DNA from: Saccharospirillaceae bacterium
GTDB lineage: Bacteria > Pseudomonadota > Gammaproteobacteria > Pseudomonadales > Oceanobacteraceae
Direction: 5' to 3'
NCBI GenBank assembly: GCA_021208685.1
Contig: JAJOJJ010000037.1
Span: 1 to 64,000 of the forward strand
Length of the DNA: 64,000 nucleotides
Part shown: piece by piece, positions 19,179-28,443 of the stretch
How the letters are laid out: each line of letters starts with the position of its first letter
Position numbering within the stretch: the stretch's first letter is position 1
The notes under the pieces: model-generated
Database searches by the model: none
Seen by the model: the letters and a program-made list of their open reading frames with translations, nothing else
What the model was told of the DNA's origin: nothing
Translations under genes and position numbers: made by a program

Positions 19179-20149
19179 CCACTGATATGAATTTTGATTT
19201 TCTGCAATCTGCCCGTCGTACCATCAAACTGGAACAGGAGGCCATTGCTCAGCTGGAAGGTCGTCTGACCGGCGATTTCGCCGTCGCCTGTCAGCTGGTT
19301 CTGAACTGCAAGGGACGCGTCGTGGTGACCGGCATGGGTAAGTCCGGCCATATCGGCAATAAAATGGCGGCCACACTGGCCAGCACCGGTACACCGGCCT
19401 TTTTCGTTCATCCGGGTGAGGCCAGCCACGGTGATATGGGCATGATCCAGCCATCCGACGTGGTGATTGCCCTGTCTAACTCGGGTGAAACCGGCGAAGT
19501 CACCAGCCTGTTGCCGCTGCTGAAACGTCTCGGCACAGCGCTCATCAGTATGACAGGCAATCCGGACTCCACACTCGGACGCGCCGCGAATGCGCACCTG
19601 AATACCGGCGTGAATCAGGAAGCCTGCCCGCTGAATCTGGCGCCAACCTCCTCCACCACCTGCGCACTGGTGATGGGCGATGCTTTAGCGGTCGCCCTGC
19701 TGGAAGCGCGTGGTTTTACGGCTGAAGATTTCGCGTTCTCCCATCCGGGTGGTTCGCTTGGCCGGCGTCTGCTGCTTAAAGTCGAAGATATTATGCATTC
19801 AGGCAGCGAAATTCCGGTGGTTTCCCCGACCGCGACACTGTCAGAAGCCTTACTGGTGGTAACGTCCAAAGGACTGGGCATGACCACCGTGCAGGACAAT
19901 GGCAAGCTGGCCGGGATATTCACCGACGGAGATTTACGCCGCGCCATTGATCACGGCGTTGATATCCACACCGCCACCATGGCCGATGTGATGACGGTGG
20001 GCGGAAAAACCACCACTCCGGGCACTCTGGCGGCGGAAGCACTGAAGCTGATGGAAGACAACAAAATCAACGCGCTGGTGGTCAAAGACGGCGATCAGAC
20101 GGTCGGTGTTATCAATATGCACGACTTATTACGCGCGGGCGTGATCTGA
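19175..20149 (+). CDS. kdsD: Arabinose-5-phosphate isomerase
   Basis: KdsD turns ribulose-5-phosphate into arabinose-5-phosphate for KDO and hence LPS. The 324-residue protein has an SIS domain (about 40-180, with VTGMGKSGHI and SNSGETGE) followed by two CBS repeats (about 205-324). It overlaps the antiporter gene, and its TGA overlaps the lptC ATG by one base. In E. coli and Pseudomonas kdsC (KDO-8-phosphate phosphatase) lies between kdsD and lptC; here there is none. Confidence 0.96.
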   Translation: MTTDMNFDFLQSARRTIKLEQEAIAQLEGRLTGDFAVACQLVLNCKGRVVVTGMGKSGHIGNKMAATLASTGTPAFFVHPGEASHGDMGMIQPSDVVIALSNSGETGEVTSLLPLLKRLGTALISMTGNPDSTLGRAANAHLNTGVNQEACPLNLAPTSSTTCALVMGDALAVALLEARGFTAEDFAFSHPGGSLGRRLLLKVEDIMHSGSEIPVVSPTATLSEALLVVTSKGLGMTTVQDNGKLAGIFTDGDLRRAIDHGVDIHTATMADVMTVGGKTTTPGTLAAEALKLMEDNKINALVVKDGDQTVGVINMHDLLRAGVI

Positions 20150-20712
20150 TGCGTAAGCGCTATCTGCTGCTGTTGCTGACCTTGTTTTTTGGTCTGGCCT
20201 TGCTGGCAGTCGATCGCTACACGCTTGAGCAGGCACCCGCACTCAGCGAGCAACAGAGCCGCGAGCCGGATTATTATGGCCAGGGGCTGTACAACCGCCA
20301 GTACGACAGCACTGGCGAACTGCAACAAACCTTTGTCGCCGAACGGTCAACGCATTATCCGCAAACCCGGATGACCTTATTTACCGCCCCCTTACTGATG
20401 TCTGCCGATGAACAGGGGCAGACCTGGCAGGTGAATGCCCTCGAAGGTACGCTGCTCGATGATGAACAATCACTGCGCCTTGCAGGTCAGGTGGAAATTC
20501 GTCCGCTCACCCCGGCAAAGCCCAGTGATGATCTTCTGATCGAAACCAGCAGACTGACCTACCACAGCCGCCAGCAGATGGCTGAAACCGATCAGCCGGT
20601 CACCATTACCAGCCTGCAAACCCGCATCAGCGCAACCGGCATGACACTGGATATCGCGCGCCAGCGCATGGAATTCAAAGCACAGGTGGATACCCGCTAT
20701 GTCCCGCAATAA
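20149..20712 (+). CDS. lptC: LPS transport protein LptC
   Basis: LptC receives LPS from LptB2FG and passes it to the periplasmic LptA bridge. The 187-residue protein has a single N-terminal membrane segment (about 4-21) and a beta-jellyroll periplasmic domain; identity within the family is low, and position between kdsD and lptA supports the call. The ATG overlaps the kdsD stop by one base and the end overlaps lptA by 14 bases. Confidence 0.92.
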   Translation: MRKRYLLLLLTLFFGLALLAVDRYTLEQAPALSEQQSREPDYYGQGLYNRQYDSTGELQQTFVAERSTHYPQTRMTLFTAPLLMSADEQGQTWQVNALEGTLLDDEQSLRLAGQVEIRPLTPAKPSDDLLIETSRLTYHSRQQMAETDQPVTITSLQTRISATGMTLDIARQRMEFKAQVDTRYVPQ

Positions 20713-21277
20713 TTATCGCCTTCTGGCCGGTCTTTTTTTTCTCTGTACCCTGCCAGATGCTCTGGCGCTGCCGGATGACTGGCAACAGGAAATGACCATT
20801 CTTTCCGATCGGGCAGAGCTTGACCGCAAAGCGGGCGTCGTGATTTATGAAGGCAACGTCGTACTCACTCAGGGAACCCTGCGCATCGAATCAGACCGCC
20901 TGCTGATCATCCGCTCCGGCGACACCCTGGAAAAAGCCATCGCCGAAGGCCATAGCGATAAACCGGCGCGCTATCAGCAACAGATAAACCCCGGCAAACC
21001 GCTGACCAAAGCTCATGGCAAACGCATCGATTACTTTGCCCAGCGACGCGAAATCACCCTGCAGGGGAACGCCCAGTTACAGCAGGACGGCAACCAGTTC
21101 AGTGGCGAACGCATTCTCTACGACATGACCAAAGAAACGGTCACGGCCAGCGGCAGTACCCATACATCCGGCCAGACCAACGGCGATAGCGAGAAGCAAC
21201 GGATTAAAGTGGTCATTCAACCTCAGACGTCTCCGGCCGCCGCCGAAAACAGCCCAGCCACGCAGGAGCAACCATGA
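20699..21277 (+). CDS. lptA: Periplasmic LPS bridge protein LptA
   Basis: LptA forms the beta-jellyroll filament that carries LPS across the periplasm. The 192-residue precursor has a signal peptide ending near ALA (23). The OstA-like core includes [20 protein letters not shown] (about 51-70) and later [18 protein letters not shown]. The last 30 residues are a polar tail rich in Gln, Pro and Ala. It overlaps lptB by four bases. Confidence 0.94.
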   Translation: MSRNNYRLLAGLFFLCTLPDALALPDDWQQEMTILSDRAELDRKAGVVIYEGNVVLTQGTLRIESDRLLIIRSGDTLEKAIAEGHSDKPARYQQQINPGKPLTKAHGKRIDYFAQRREITLQGNAQLQQDGNQFSGERILYDMTKETVTASGSTHTSGQTNGDSEKQRIKVVIQPQTSPAAAENSPATQEQP

Positions 21278-21999
21278 AAACCCTGAAAGCCGAACATCTG
21301 GCAAAAAGCTACAACGGCCGGGAAGTGGTTAAAGATGTCTCCATGTCGGTGCAGAGCGGCCAGATCGTCGGATTGCTCGGACCAAATGGTGCCGGTAAAA
21401 CCACCTGTTTTTATATGATTGTCAATCTGGTGCAGGCCGATAAAGGCCGTATCCGAATCGATGACGAAGATATCAGCCACCTGCCAATGCATGGCCGTGC
21501 ACAAAAAGGCATTGGCTACCTGCCACAGGAAGCGTCCATTTTCCGCAAACTGAGTGTCGCCGATAATATCCTTGCCATTCTGGAAACCCGCAAAGACCTC
21601 AACCGCGCGCAGCGTCTGGAAAAACTGGAAGCCCTGCTGAACGAGTTTCATATCCAGCACATCCGCAACAGCCTTGGTATGGCGCTGTCCGGTGGTGAGC
21701 GCCGCCGGGTGGAAATTGCCCGTGCACTGGCGGCAGAACCATCTTTTATCCTGCTGGATGAGCCCTTCGCCGGGGTTGACCCTATTTCTGTAGCTGACAT
21801 CATGGACATCATCCGCCAGCTGAAAGCGCGTGGTATTGGTGTACTGATTACCGACCATAATGTACGGGAAACACTGGCTATCTGCGAAAAAGCCTATATT
21901 GTCGGAGGCGGCCATATCATCGCGGAGGGAACACCGCAACAGGTGCTTGCCAGTGAACAGGTGCGCAAAGTGTATCTGGGTGAGGACTTCCGCCTGTGA
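21274..21999 (+). CDS. lptB: LPS export ATPase LptB
   Basis: This cytoplasmic ATPase drives LPS extraction by LptB2FG. The 241 residues include Walker A GPNGAGKT (36-43), an ALSGGERRR signature and Walker [13 protein letters not shown] followed by a switch His in ITDHNVRE. LptF and LptG are not in the window, as usual. Confidence 0.97.
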   Translation: MKTLKAEHLAKSYNGREVVKDVSMSVQSGQIVGLLGPNGAGKTTCFYMIVNLVQADKGRIRIDDEDISHLPMHGRAQKGIGYLPQEASIFRKLSVADNILAILETRKDLNRAQRLEKLEALLNEFHIQHIRNSLGMALSGGERRRVEIARALAAEPSFILLDEPFAGVDPISVADIMDIIRQLKARGIGVLITDHNVRETLAICEKAYIVGGGHIIAEGTPQQVLASEQVRKVYLGEDFRL

Positions 22000-22060
22000 T
22001 GGCAGAGACGGTATCAGGGACTTACCGGATGATGCAGCGCAAGGGAAGCTGCACAAAAGA

Positions 22061-22088
22061 TTCCAAGGTTTACCGCTTGGCGTATAAT
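22061..22088 (+). promoter_or_regulatory. Candidate promoter of the rpoN cluster
   Basis: A perfect -10 TATAAT lies at 22083-22088, 39 bp upstream of the rpoN ATG. The best -35 (TTCCAA, 22061-22066, 16-bp spacer) is weak, so this is mainly a -10 call. Confidence 0.4.
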
Positions 22089-22127
22089 GCACAGACTATG
22101 CCGATACTGAGTGATTACTGAACTTTT

Positions 22128-23624
22128 ATGAAAGCGTCTCTTCAGTTAAAGATGGGTCAGCACCTGACCATGACCCCTCAGTTGCAACAAGCCATCCGCC
22201 TGCTTCAGCTGTCTACCCTCGACCTGCAGCAGGAGATTCAGGAAGCTCTTGATTCCAACCCGATGCTAGAAGTGGAAGAACACGAGCACGATGACCTGCC
22301 CGACCTGTCCCGCAACAGTGACCATGACACCACGGCCAGCCACGAAGTCAGCAATCAGGATGACAGCCACAACGATACGCCGGAGCTGGACGAACAATGG
22401 TCACAGGAACAGCTGCCGGACGATTTGCCCGTCGACAGTCAGTGGGAAGACACCTACCAGACCACCGCCGGTGTTGCCTCAGGCAGCAGTAATGCCATCG
22501 ACGATGATTTCGATTACGACTCACGCCATGCCAGCACCGAAGACCTGCAGGATCACCTGCTGTGGCAATTAAACCTGACCCCCATGTCTGACACCGACCG
22601 CGAAATCGCCCTGATGCTGATCGATGGTGTCGATGATGATGGCTACCTGCACACCACGGTTGAAGACATTCTGGAAAGCATGGATCCGGCCCTCGATGTC
22701 GAAGAAGACGAAGTCATGGCGGTGCTCCACCGTCTGCAACAGTTCGATCCGGCCGGAGCCTTTGCCCGTGACCTGCGCGAATGTCTGCTGCTGCAGCTGC
22801 AGCAACTGCCAGCCGAAACCCCCTGGCTGAGCGAAGCCAAAATGGTCATCCGCGACTATATCGAACTGCTGGGCAGCAAAGATTATCCAACCCTGATGCG
22901 CAAAACCAAATTGCGCGAAGACGACCTCAAAGCCGTGCTGCGGCTGATCAAAGAACTGAATCCCAAACCCGGTGCCGGAATCAGTGCCGAACAGGCCGAA
23001 TACATCGTACCGGATGTTCTGGTGCGTAATATCCGCGATGAATGGCGGGTAGAGCTGAACCCGGATATCGCCCCAAAACTGCGCGTCAATGCCGATTACG
23101 CCTCACTGGTACGCCGCTCCGATAACAGCACCGACAACGCCTTCCTGCGTGATCACCTGCAGGAAGCGCGCTGGTTTATCAAAAGCCTGCAAAGCCGTAA
23201 CGAAACCCTGCTGAAAGTGGCCACCAAAATCGTTGAATATCAGATCGAATTCTTCGAACAGGGCGAAGAAGCCATGAAACCTCTGGTTCTGCATGATATT
23301 GCCGAAGCGGTCGGCATGCATGAATCGACCATTTCCCGGGTGACCACGCAAAAGTACATGCACACACCGCGCGGAATCTTTGAGCTGAAGTACTTTTTCT
23401 CCAGCCACGTCAGTACCGATGGCGGCGGCGAATGTTCCTCTACCGCAATCCGTGCCATGATTAAAAAACTGATTTCCGAAGAAAATGCCCGCAAACCACT
23501 GAGCGACAACAAAATCGCCGCTGTACTGGGCGAAAAGGGCATTCAGGTGGCACGGCGCACGGTGGCCAAATACCGTGAAGCCATGATGATTCCGCCTTCA
23601 AACGAACGTAAGCAATTGATTTAA
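22128..23624 (+). CDS. rpoN: RNA polymerase sigma-54 factor
   Basis: RpoN directs polymerase to -24/-12 promoters that need an AAA+ activator. The 498 residues contain the Gln/Leu-rich activator-interacting region I (about 1-50), an acidic region II (about 50-140), the core-binding domain, the helix-turn-helix and the RpoN box [10 protein letters not shown] (475-484). It heads the conserved cluster rpoN-hpf-ptsN-rapZ-ptsO, which links nitrogen PTS to sigma-54 and envelope regulation. Confidence 0.98.
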   Translation: MKASLQLKMGQHLTMTPQLQQAIRLLQLSTLDLQQEIQEALDSNPMLEVEEHEHDDLPDLSRNSDHDTTASHEVSNQDDSHNDTPELDEQWSQEQLPDDLPVDSQWEDTYQTTAGVASGSSNAIDDDFDYDSRHASTEDLQDHLLWQLNLTPMSDTDREIALMLIDGVDDDGYLHTTVEDILESMDPALDVEEDEVMAVLHRLQQFDPAGAFARDLRECLLLQLQQLPAETPWLSEAKMVIRDYIELLGSKDYPTLMRKTKLREDDLKAVLRLIKELNPKPGAGISAEQAEYIVPDVLVRNIRDEWRVELNPDIAPKLRVNADYASLVRRSDNSTDNAFLRDHLQEARWFIKSLQSRNETLLKVATKIVEYQIEFFEQGEEAMKPLVLHDIAEAVGMHESTISRVTTQKYMHTPRGIFELKYFFSSHVSTDGGGECSSTAIRAMIKKLISEENARKPLSDNKIAAVLGEKGIQVARRTVAKYREAMMIPPSNERKQLI

Positions 23625-23652
23625 ACAACAAGCCAGCAACAAGGAGTTGGAC

Positions 23653-23955
23653 ATGAAGATCAATATCAGCGGTCACCACGTTGACGTTACCGAATCTCTG
23701 CAAGCCTACGTAGACGAGAAGATGTCCAAGCTGGGACGCCACTTTGACAACATCACCAATGGTCAGGTCACCCTGACGGTTATCAAAGAGCGCATGATTG
23801 CTGAAGCCACCATTCACGTCAGTGGTGCCGATCTGCACGCCAGCGCAGAAAATGACGATATGTATGCCGCCATTGATCAGATGACTGACAAGCTTGACCG
23901 TCAGGTGCTGAAGCACAAAGAAAAACTGGTGGCGCGGCAACACGGACAAGGCTGA
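23653..23955 (+). CDS. hpf: Ribosome hibernation-promoting factor
   Basis: The short HPF (100 residues) binds the ribosomal A/P sites and promotes 100S dimers in stationary phase. AAGGAG at 23641-23646 lies six bases from the ATG at 23653, which fixes the start; the TTG at 23647 in frame is inside the spacer. ISGHHVDVTESLQAYVDEKM is the typical N-terminus. It lies 28 bp after rpoN. Confidence 0.96.
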   Translation: MKINISGHHVDVTESLQAYVDEKMSKLGRHFDNITNGQVTLTVIKERMIAEATIHVSGADLHASAENDDMYAAIDQMTDKLDRQVLKHKEKLVARQHGQG

Positions 23956-23958
23956 TTA

Positions 23959-24417
23959 ATGGACATTCGCATCGAGGATATCCTCACACCGGAACGTGCA
24001 ATGATTGATGCTCCGGTATCCAGTAAAAAGAAACTGCTGGAATACCTGGCAGGGTTTATCGCTGAACAGCTCAGCGACAGCTCTGCCGACGATATTTACG
24101 AGCGATTGCTCAACCGTGAACGCCTTGGCAGCACCGGGATTGGCGAAGGCATCGCCATTCCCCACTGCCGCCTGAAACAGTGCGATCAGGCGATGGGCGT
24201 GCTGCTGCGGCTGATGGAACCGGTGGATTACGATGCCATCGACCGCAAGCCGGTTGATCTGGTCTTCGCCTTGCTGGTGCCTGAAGAAGCCACCGAACAG
24301 CACCTGCAGGTACTGGCGATGCTGGCGCGGAATTTCAGCGAACCCACTTACCGTGAAGCCCTGCGCAAAGCCCCCGATGCACAACGGTTTTACCAGCGGG
24401 CGTTAAGCGAATACTGA
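23959..24417 (+). CDS. ptsN: Nitrogen-regulatory EIIA protein PtsN
   Basis: EIIA-Ntr is the output of the nitrogen PTS. Its phosphorylation at His69 (in IAIPHCRL) comes from NPr. In E. coli the dephosphorylated form controls TrkA and KdpD, which is notable here because trkH and kdpD/E-like genes lie 35 kb away in the same window. The 152 residues cover a complete PTS EIIA type 2 domain. It lies 3 bp after hpf. Confidence 0.96.
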   Translation: MDIRIEDILTPERAMIDAPVSSKKKLLEYLAGFIAEQLSDSSADDIYERLLNRERLGSTGIGEGIAIPHCRLKQCDQAMGVLLRLMEPVDYDAIDRKPVDLVFALLVPEEATEQHLQVLAMLARNFSEPTYREALRKAPDAQRFYQRALSEY

Positions 24418-24467
24418 ACGTAAACGGGTCAGATGACTCAGGTAACTGCACAGCAAAGGAGCAAGGC

Positions 24468-25340
24468 ATGCGTTTAGTCGTCATCAGCGGCCGGTCGGGC
24501 TCTGGTAAATCCAGCGCATTACACGTGCTGGAAGATCTTGGCTTCTACTGTATTGATAACCTGCCGGTTGCCCTACTGCCAGCGCTGGCCCGCCAGACAG
24601 AAATTGAAGAGAAACTGGCCAAGGTCGCCGTCAGCGTCGATGCCCGTAACCTGCCTCATGCCTTCGACAACATTCATGAAGTACTGCACCAGCTGCCCAG
24701 TGACGAATACCAGCTGGATGTCGTGTATCTTGATGCCAGTGAAGAAGTACTGCTCCAGCGTTTCAGCTCTACCCGGCGTAAGCACCCCCTGACCAGCAAA
24801 AGCGTCTCTCTGGCTGAAGCCATCGAAAAAGAGCGTCTCCTGCTTGAGCCTGTTGCCAACCTTGCGGACCTGACACTGGACACCACCAGCATGTCGGTGC
24901 ATGAGCTGCGCAGCCTGATCAAGTTGCGGGTGGCGGACAAAACCAGCGCCGACATCGCCATTCTGTTTGAATCCTTTGGTTTTAAACACGGAATCCCAAT
25001 CGACGCCGATTACGTCTTCGACGTGCGTAATCTGCCCAATCCTTACTGGGACCCGGCGTTGCGTGGCTTTACCGGACGCGACCAGAAAGTCATCGACTTT
25101 CTGGCCAACGAGCCTCAGGTGCAGGCCATGCAGAAGGATATCAGCGGGTTTATTCAGCGCTGGCTTCCGGCCTTTGTTGATGCCAACCGCAGCTATATGA
25201 CCATTGCTATCGGCTGTACCGGTGGTCAGCACCGCTCCGTTTACCTGACAGAGCAACTTAAAGCAGAATTCTGTCTTCATTACAGCAATGTTCAGGTTCG
25301 CCACCGCGAACTTGGCGATGCCGATTCTCATCAGGATTGA
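24468..25340 (+). CDS. rapZ: RNase adapter protein RapZ
   Basis: RapZ (YvcJ family) is a nucleotide-binding adapter that in enterobacteria presents the sRNA GlmZ to RNase E and so tunes glucosamine-6-phosphate synthesis. The 290 residues have P-loop GRSGSGKSS (8-16), FDVRNLPNPYW (about 184-194) and the C-terminal GCTGGQHRSVYL characteristic of the family. AAGGAG precedes the ATG by six bases. Confidence 0.97.
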   Translation: MRLVVISGRSGSGKSSALHVLEDLGFYCIDNLPVALLPALARQTEIEEKLAKVAVSVDARNLPHAFDNIHEVLHQLPSDEYQLDVVYLDASEEVLLQRFSSTRRKHPLTSKSVSLAEAIEKERLLLEPVANLADLTLDTTSMSVHELRSLIKLRVADKTSADIAILFESFGFKHGIPIDADYVFDVRNLPNPYWDPALRGFTGRDQKVIDFLANEPQVQAMQKDISGFIQRWLPAFVDANRSYMTIAIGCTGGQHRSVYLTEQLKAEFCLHYSNVQVRHRELGDADSHQD

Positions 25341-25345
25341 AACGG

Positions 25346-25615
25346 ATGACGAGCACCGAAATCACCATTATCAATAAACTCGGCCTGCACGCACGCGCGG
25401 CCGCCAAGCTGGTATCGACAGCGACGGCTTACTCCTGCCAGATCAAGGTTGGCTATCCCGACCGCATGGTGGACGGCAAAAGCATTATGGCGGTCATGAT
25501 GCTGGCTGCCAGCAAAGGCACCAACATCCATATTCACGCCGACGGACAGGATGCAGAGCACGCCCTTACTGCTCTGATTGATCTTATTAACCGGCGTTTT
25601 GACGAAGAAGAATAA
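25346..25615 (+). CDS. ptsO: Phosphocarrier protein NPr
   Basis: NPr is the HPr-like carrier of the nitrogen PTS that passes phosphate from PtsP to PtsN. The active His15 lies in GLHARAAAKL. Start: the ATG at 25346 gives the standard 89-residue protein, with AGGA (25333-25336) nine bases upstream inside the rapZ end; an in-frame TTG at 25337 would add three residues and overlap rapZ. It closes the rpoN cluster. Confidence 0.95.
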   Translation: MTSTEITIINKLGLHARAAAKLVSTATAYSCQIKVGYPDRMVDGKSIMAVMMLAASKGTNIHIHADGQDAEHALTALIDLINRRFDEEE

Positions 25616-25724
25616 CGCCGTAAAACAATCTTCTATGCGCAATTCTGCGAGTAGTTTCGTGGTATCAGAGGCCTAATCAGGCTAGAATCTGAGCATTCAA
25701 CCCTCCCCCCGAACCGAGCGACGC

Positions 25725-27080
25725 ATGGCACAGCAGACCGAAAAGGCTAAAGCCAAGTTACACAGCCTGACCGCCGCATTGGAAAGCGGGGCACTGGCAC
25801 AGGTTAAGCGCATCCTGAATTCGGGTCTGGCACCGGTTGATATTGCCCACCTGATTGAATCCTCCCCCCCAAAAGCGCGGAAATTGCTGTGGGAACTGGT
25901 TGATAAGGAACTCGAAGGCGAGGTCATGCAGAACCTCAGTGAGGAGCTGCAAAGCCACTTCCTGAGTGACATGAGCGCGGAAGAAGTGGTCGACCTGACC
26001 GCTGACCTCGACACCGATGATGTGGCCGATATGCTGCAGCAGCTGCCTGAGCGTGTGACTCAGGAAGTTCTGGAGTCCATGGATCATCAGGATCGTGCCC
26101 GTCTCGAAGCGGTTCTTGGCTATCCGGAGGACAGTGCCGGTGGTCTGATGAACACCGACACCGTGACCATCCGCCCGGACATTACCCTTGAGGTGGTGCT
26201 GCGCTACCTGCGCCGCCACAAATCCCTGCCGCCGATGACCGATAATCTGTTGGTGGTAAACCGGCAGAACGAATTTATCGGTACGCTGGCGATCAGCAAA
26301 TTGCTGGTCAGCGATCCCCAGCAAACCGTCCGTGAGGTAATGAGTACCGACGCGCGGGTTATTCAGGCAACCCAGCACGAAAGCGAGGTTGCCAAGCTGT
26401 TCGAGCGCCACGATCTGGTCTCGGCTCCGGTGGTTGATGCCGCCGGGATGCTGCTTGGACGTATTACCATCGATGACGTGGTTGACGTTATCCGCGAAAC
26501 CGCAGACCACTCGCTGATGAGTATGGCGGGTCTGGATGACGAAGAAGACACGTTCGCACCGACACTGAAAACCAGCCGCCGCCGGGCCGTCTGGCTGGGC
26601 ATTAACCTGCTCACCGCACTGGCGGCGTCAGCGGTGATTGGTCTGTTTGATAAAACCATCGAGCAGGTTGTGGCCCTTGCGGTATTAATGCCGATTGTTG
26701 CCAGTATGGGCGGTATCGCCGGCAGTCAGGTACTGACACTGGTAATACGTGGCCAGGCACTGGGCCACCTCAGCGGCAGTAACTTCCGCTGGCTGTTTAA
26801 CCGCGAAATCATGGTCGCTGCCATCAACGGCGTGCTTTGGGCGGTGGTGATTGCCCTGATTACCTATGCCTGGTTCCGCGATCCGGCCATCGCCATCATT
26901 ATCGGCGCTGCCATTATTATTAACCTGATGGTGGCGGCCATGGCCGGTGCCAGCCTGCCATTGCTGCTCAAAGCCCGTGGTATTGACCCCGCGCTGGCTG
27001 GCAGCGTAGTGCTGACCACGGTGACGGATGTGGTCGGCTTTCTATCTTTCCTGGGGTTAGCTACCCTGTTCTATCTGTAA
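25725..27080 (+). CDS. mgtE: Magnesium transporter MgtE
   Basis: This 451-residue Mg2+ channel is gated by intracellular Mg2+. It has the N-terminal superhelical domain (about 15-130), two CBS domains (about 140-260), a plug helix and five membrane segments from about 285. The pore segment PIVASMGGIAGSQ is near 324-336, and an acidic pore residue lies in TTVTDVVGF. It follows ptsO after 109 bp that contain a TAGAAT -10-like element; I see no Mg2+ riboswitch. Confidence 0.96.
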   Translation: MAQQTEKAKAKLHSLTAALESGALAQVKRILNSGLAPVDIAHLIESSPPKARKLLWELVDKELEGEVMQNLSEELQSHFLSDMSAEEVVDLTADLDTDDVADMLQQLPERVTQEVLESMDHQDRARLEAVLGYPEDSAGGLMNTDTVTIRPDITLEVVLRYLRRHKSLPPMTDNLLVVNRQNEFIGTLAISKLLVSDPQQTVREVMSTDARVIQATQHESEVAKLFERHDLVSAPVVDAAGMLLGRITIDDVVDVIRETADHSLMSMAGLDDEEDTFAPTLKTSRRRAVWLGINLLTALAASAVIGLFDKTIEQVVALAVLMPIVASMGGIAGSQVLTLVIRGQALGHLSGSNFRWLFNREIMVAAINGVLWAVVIALITYAWFRDPAIAIIIGAAIIINLMVAAMAGASLPLLLKARGIDPALAGSVVLTTVTDVVGFLSFLGLATLFYL

Positions 27081-27100
27081 CCTGCATTAAAGTACCCCTG

Positions 27101-27613
27101 ATGAACGAATCTGATTACCCGGACGACGAAATCGAATACGTCAGTAAGTCCGCAATGAAACGCGAAGCACACCGCTGGCAGGAGCTGGGCAAACGCCTGA
27201 CTGAGCTGAACGCCGCCAAATGGAAAGAGCTGCCGATCAGCGAAACCCTGTACAACGCACTGGTGGAAAATGGCCGTCTTAAGCAGCACGAAGCCAAGCG
27301 TCGCCATATGCAGTACATTGGCCGTCTGGTCGGCGATGAAGATCAGGACGCGATCCAGGCCAAACTGGATCTGTTTGATCCATCGAGCCAGGCGTATGGC
27401 CGACGTATCCGCCAGCAGGAAATGTGGCGCACCCGTCTGGTCAGCGATGACGATGGGCTGAACGCCTTTATCGAAGAGTTTCCGGCGGTTGACCGTCAGC
27501 AGCTGCGTAATCTGGTTCGCAATGCCCAAAAGGAAATGAGCAGCGAACCGCCAAAACCCGGCACCTCGTACAAGAAACTGTTCCAGTTTATTAAGGAACA
27601 GATGCCGGACTGA
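27101..27613 (+). CDS. darP: Ribosome-associated protein DarP (YjgA)
   Basis: This 170-residue DarP/YjgA (DUF615) protein helps late assembly of the 50S subunit. The N-terminal SKSAMKREAHRWQELGKRL and the conserved RRHMQYIGRLV match the family. It is convergent with nit, and a strong terminator for this gene overlaps the nit stop. In pseudomonads the gene sits between tldD and pmbA, neither of which is here. Confidence 0.94.
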   Translation: MNESDYPDDEIEYVSKSAMKREAHRWQELGKRLTELNAAKWKELPISETLYNALVENGRLKQHEAKRRHMQYIGRLVGDEDQDAIQAKLDLFDPSSQAYGRRIRQQEMWRTRLVSDDDGLNAFIEEFPAVDRQQLRNLVRNAQKEMSSEPPKPGTSYKKLFQFIKEQMPD

Positions 27614-27654
27614 TGACGACATCTGCCGCTAGCGCAGATGCTCTGCTCAGAAGC

Positions 27655-27681
27655 GCCGGTGCTCAGTCACCGGCATTTTTT
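27655..27681 (+). terminator. Terminator of darP
   Basis: The stem GCCGGTG (27655-27661) and CACCGGC (27668-27674) is followed by TTTTTT at 27676-27681. A second stem-loop, CATCTGC/GCAGATG, lies just upstream near 27620-27640. The terminator overlaps the last codons of the convergent nit gene. Confidence 0.8.
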
Positions 27682-28443
27682 GCGTACGTCCGCGAGCAAT
27701 GGCCGATCAATCGCCGCCACCGCCACACCGGCTTCTTCTTCCAGCTCAGACATAACCCGTCCCCAGGGATCAATGATCTGCGAATGGCCGTACGTGCGGC
27801 GCTTATCGTCATGCCAGCCACACTGATTGGCCGCCAGCACGTAGCACTGGGTTTCAATTGCCCGGGCACGCAGCAGGGTCTGCCAGTGGGCTTCCCCGGT
27901 GGTGTAAGTAAACGCCGCAGGAACCGAAATCAGCTCCGCCCCCTGATCACGCAAGCGCTGAAACAGCCCCGGAAAACGCAGGTCGTAGCAAATCACCAGC
28001 CCCAGACGCCCCACCGGCGTATCCACCAGCACCACATCGCTGCCCGGCGCAAAGCGTTCCGACTCGCGGTAGCTGCCGTGGGCATCGCCGACATCGACAT
28101 CAAACAGGTGAATTTTGTCGTAGCGGGCAACCAGCACGCCTTCACCGTTAAACACCAGACAAGCCGAACGCACACGCGGATCTCCGTCCGGACATAGCAT
28201 CGGCACCGCCCCTGCCACCAGCCAGAGTTTCAGCTCCTGCGCCCAGCCGGCCAGACGCTGCACATACTGCGGATCTGCGGCAATGGCGTTGTACTGCTTA
28301 CCATCCAGCGTGAGAAACATTTCCGGCAGCAACGCCAGCACTGCACCCTGTGCCGCTGCCTGCTGCAGCAGGTCATAGGCCTGCGCCAGATTGTGTTCAA
28401 CCGGGGCCTGACTGCTGAACTGAACAACGGCCACTGTATTCAT
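27667..28443 (-). CDS. Carbon-nitrogen hydrolase, Nit/omega-amidase type
   Basis: This is a 258-residue nitrilase-superfamily amidase with the triad Glu41 (LLPEMF), Lys110 (RYDKIHL) and Cys152 (VICYDLRFP). The Nit1/YafV-type branch repairs deaminated glutathione or hydrolyses omega-amides; the exact substrate is not decided by the sequence. Its ATG overlaps the yhdP stop by one base, and it ends the mreB-side minus-strand series. Confidence 0.92.
   Translation of the reverse strand: MNTVAVVQFSSQAPVEHNLAQAYDLLQQAAAQGAVLALLPEMFLTLDGKQYNAIAADPQYVQRLAGWAQELKLWLVAGAVPMLCPDGDPRVRSACLVFNGEGVLVARYDKIHLFDVDVGDAHGSYRESERFAPGSDVVLVDTPVGRLGLVICYDLRFPGLFQRLRDQGAELISVPAAFTYTTGEAHWQTLLRARAIETQCYVLAANQCGWHDDKRRTYGHSQIIDPWGRVMSELEEEAGVAVAAIDRPLLADVRKKCR

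Noticed and set aside
25616-25724. Possible Mg2+ riboswitch before mgtE
   Set aside because: The 109-bp gap shows only a small GCCT/AGGC dyad and a TAGAAT element; it lacks the paired helices expected of an M-box.
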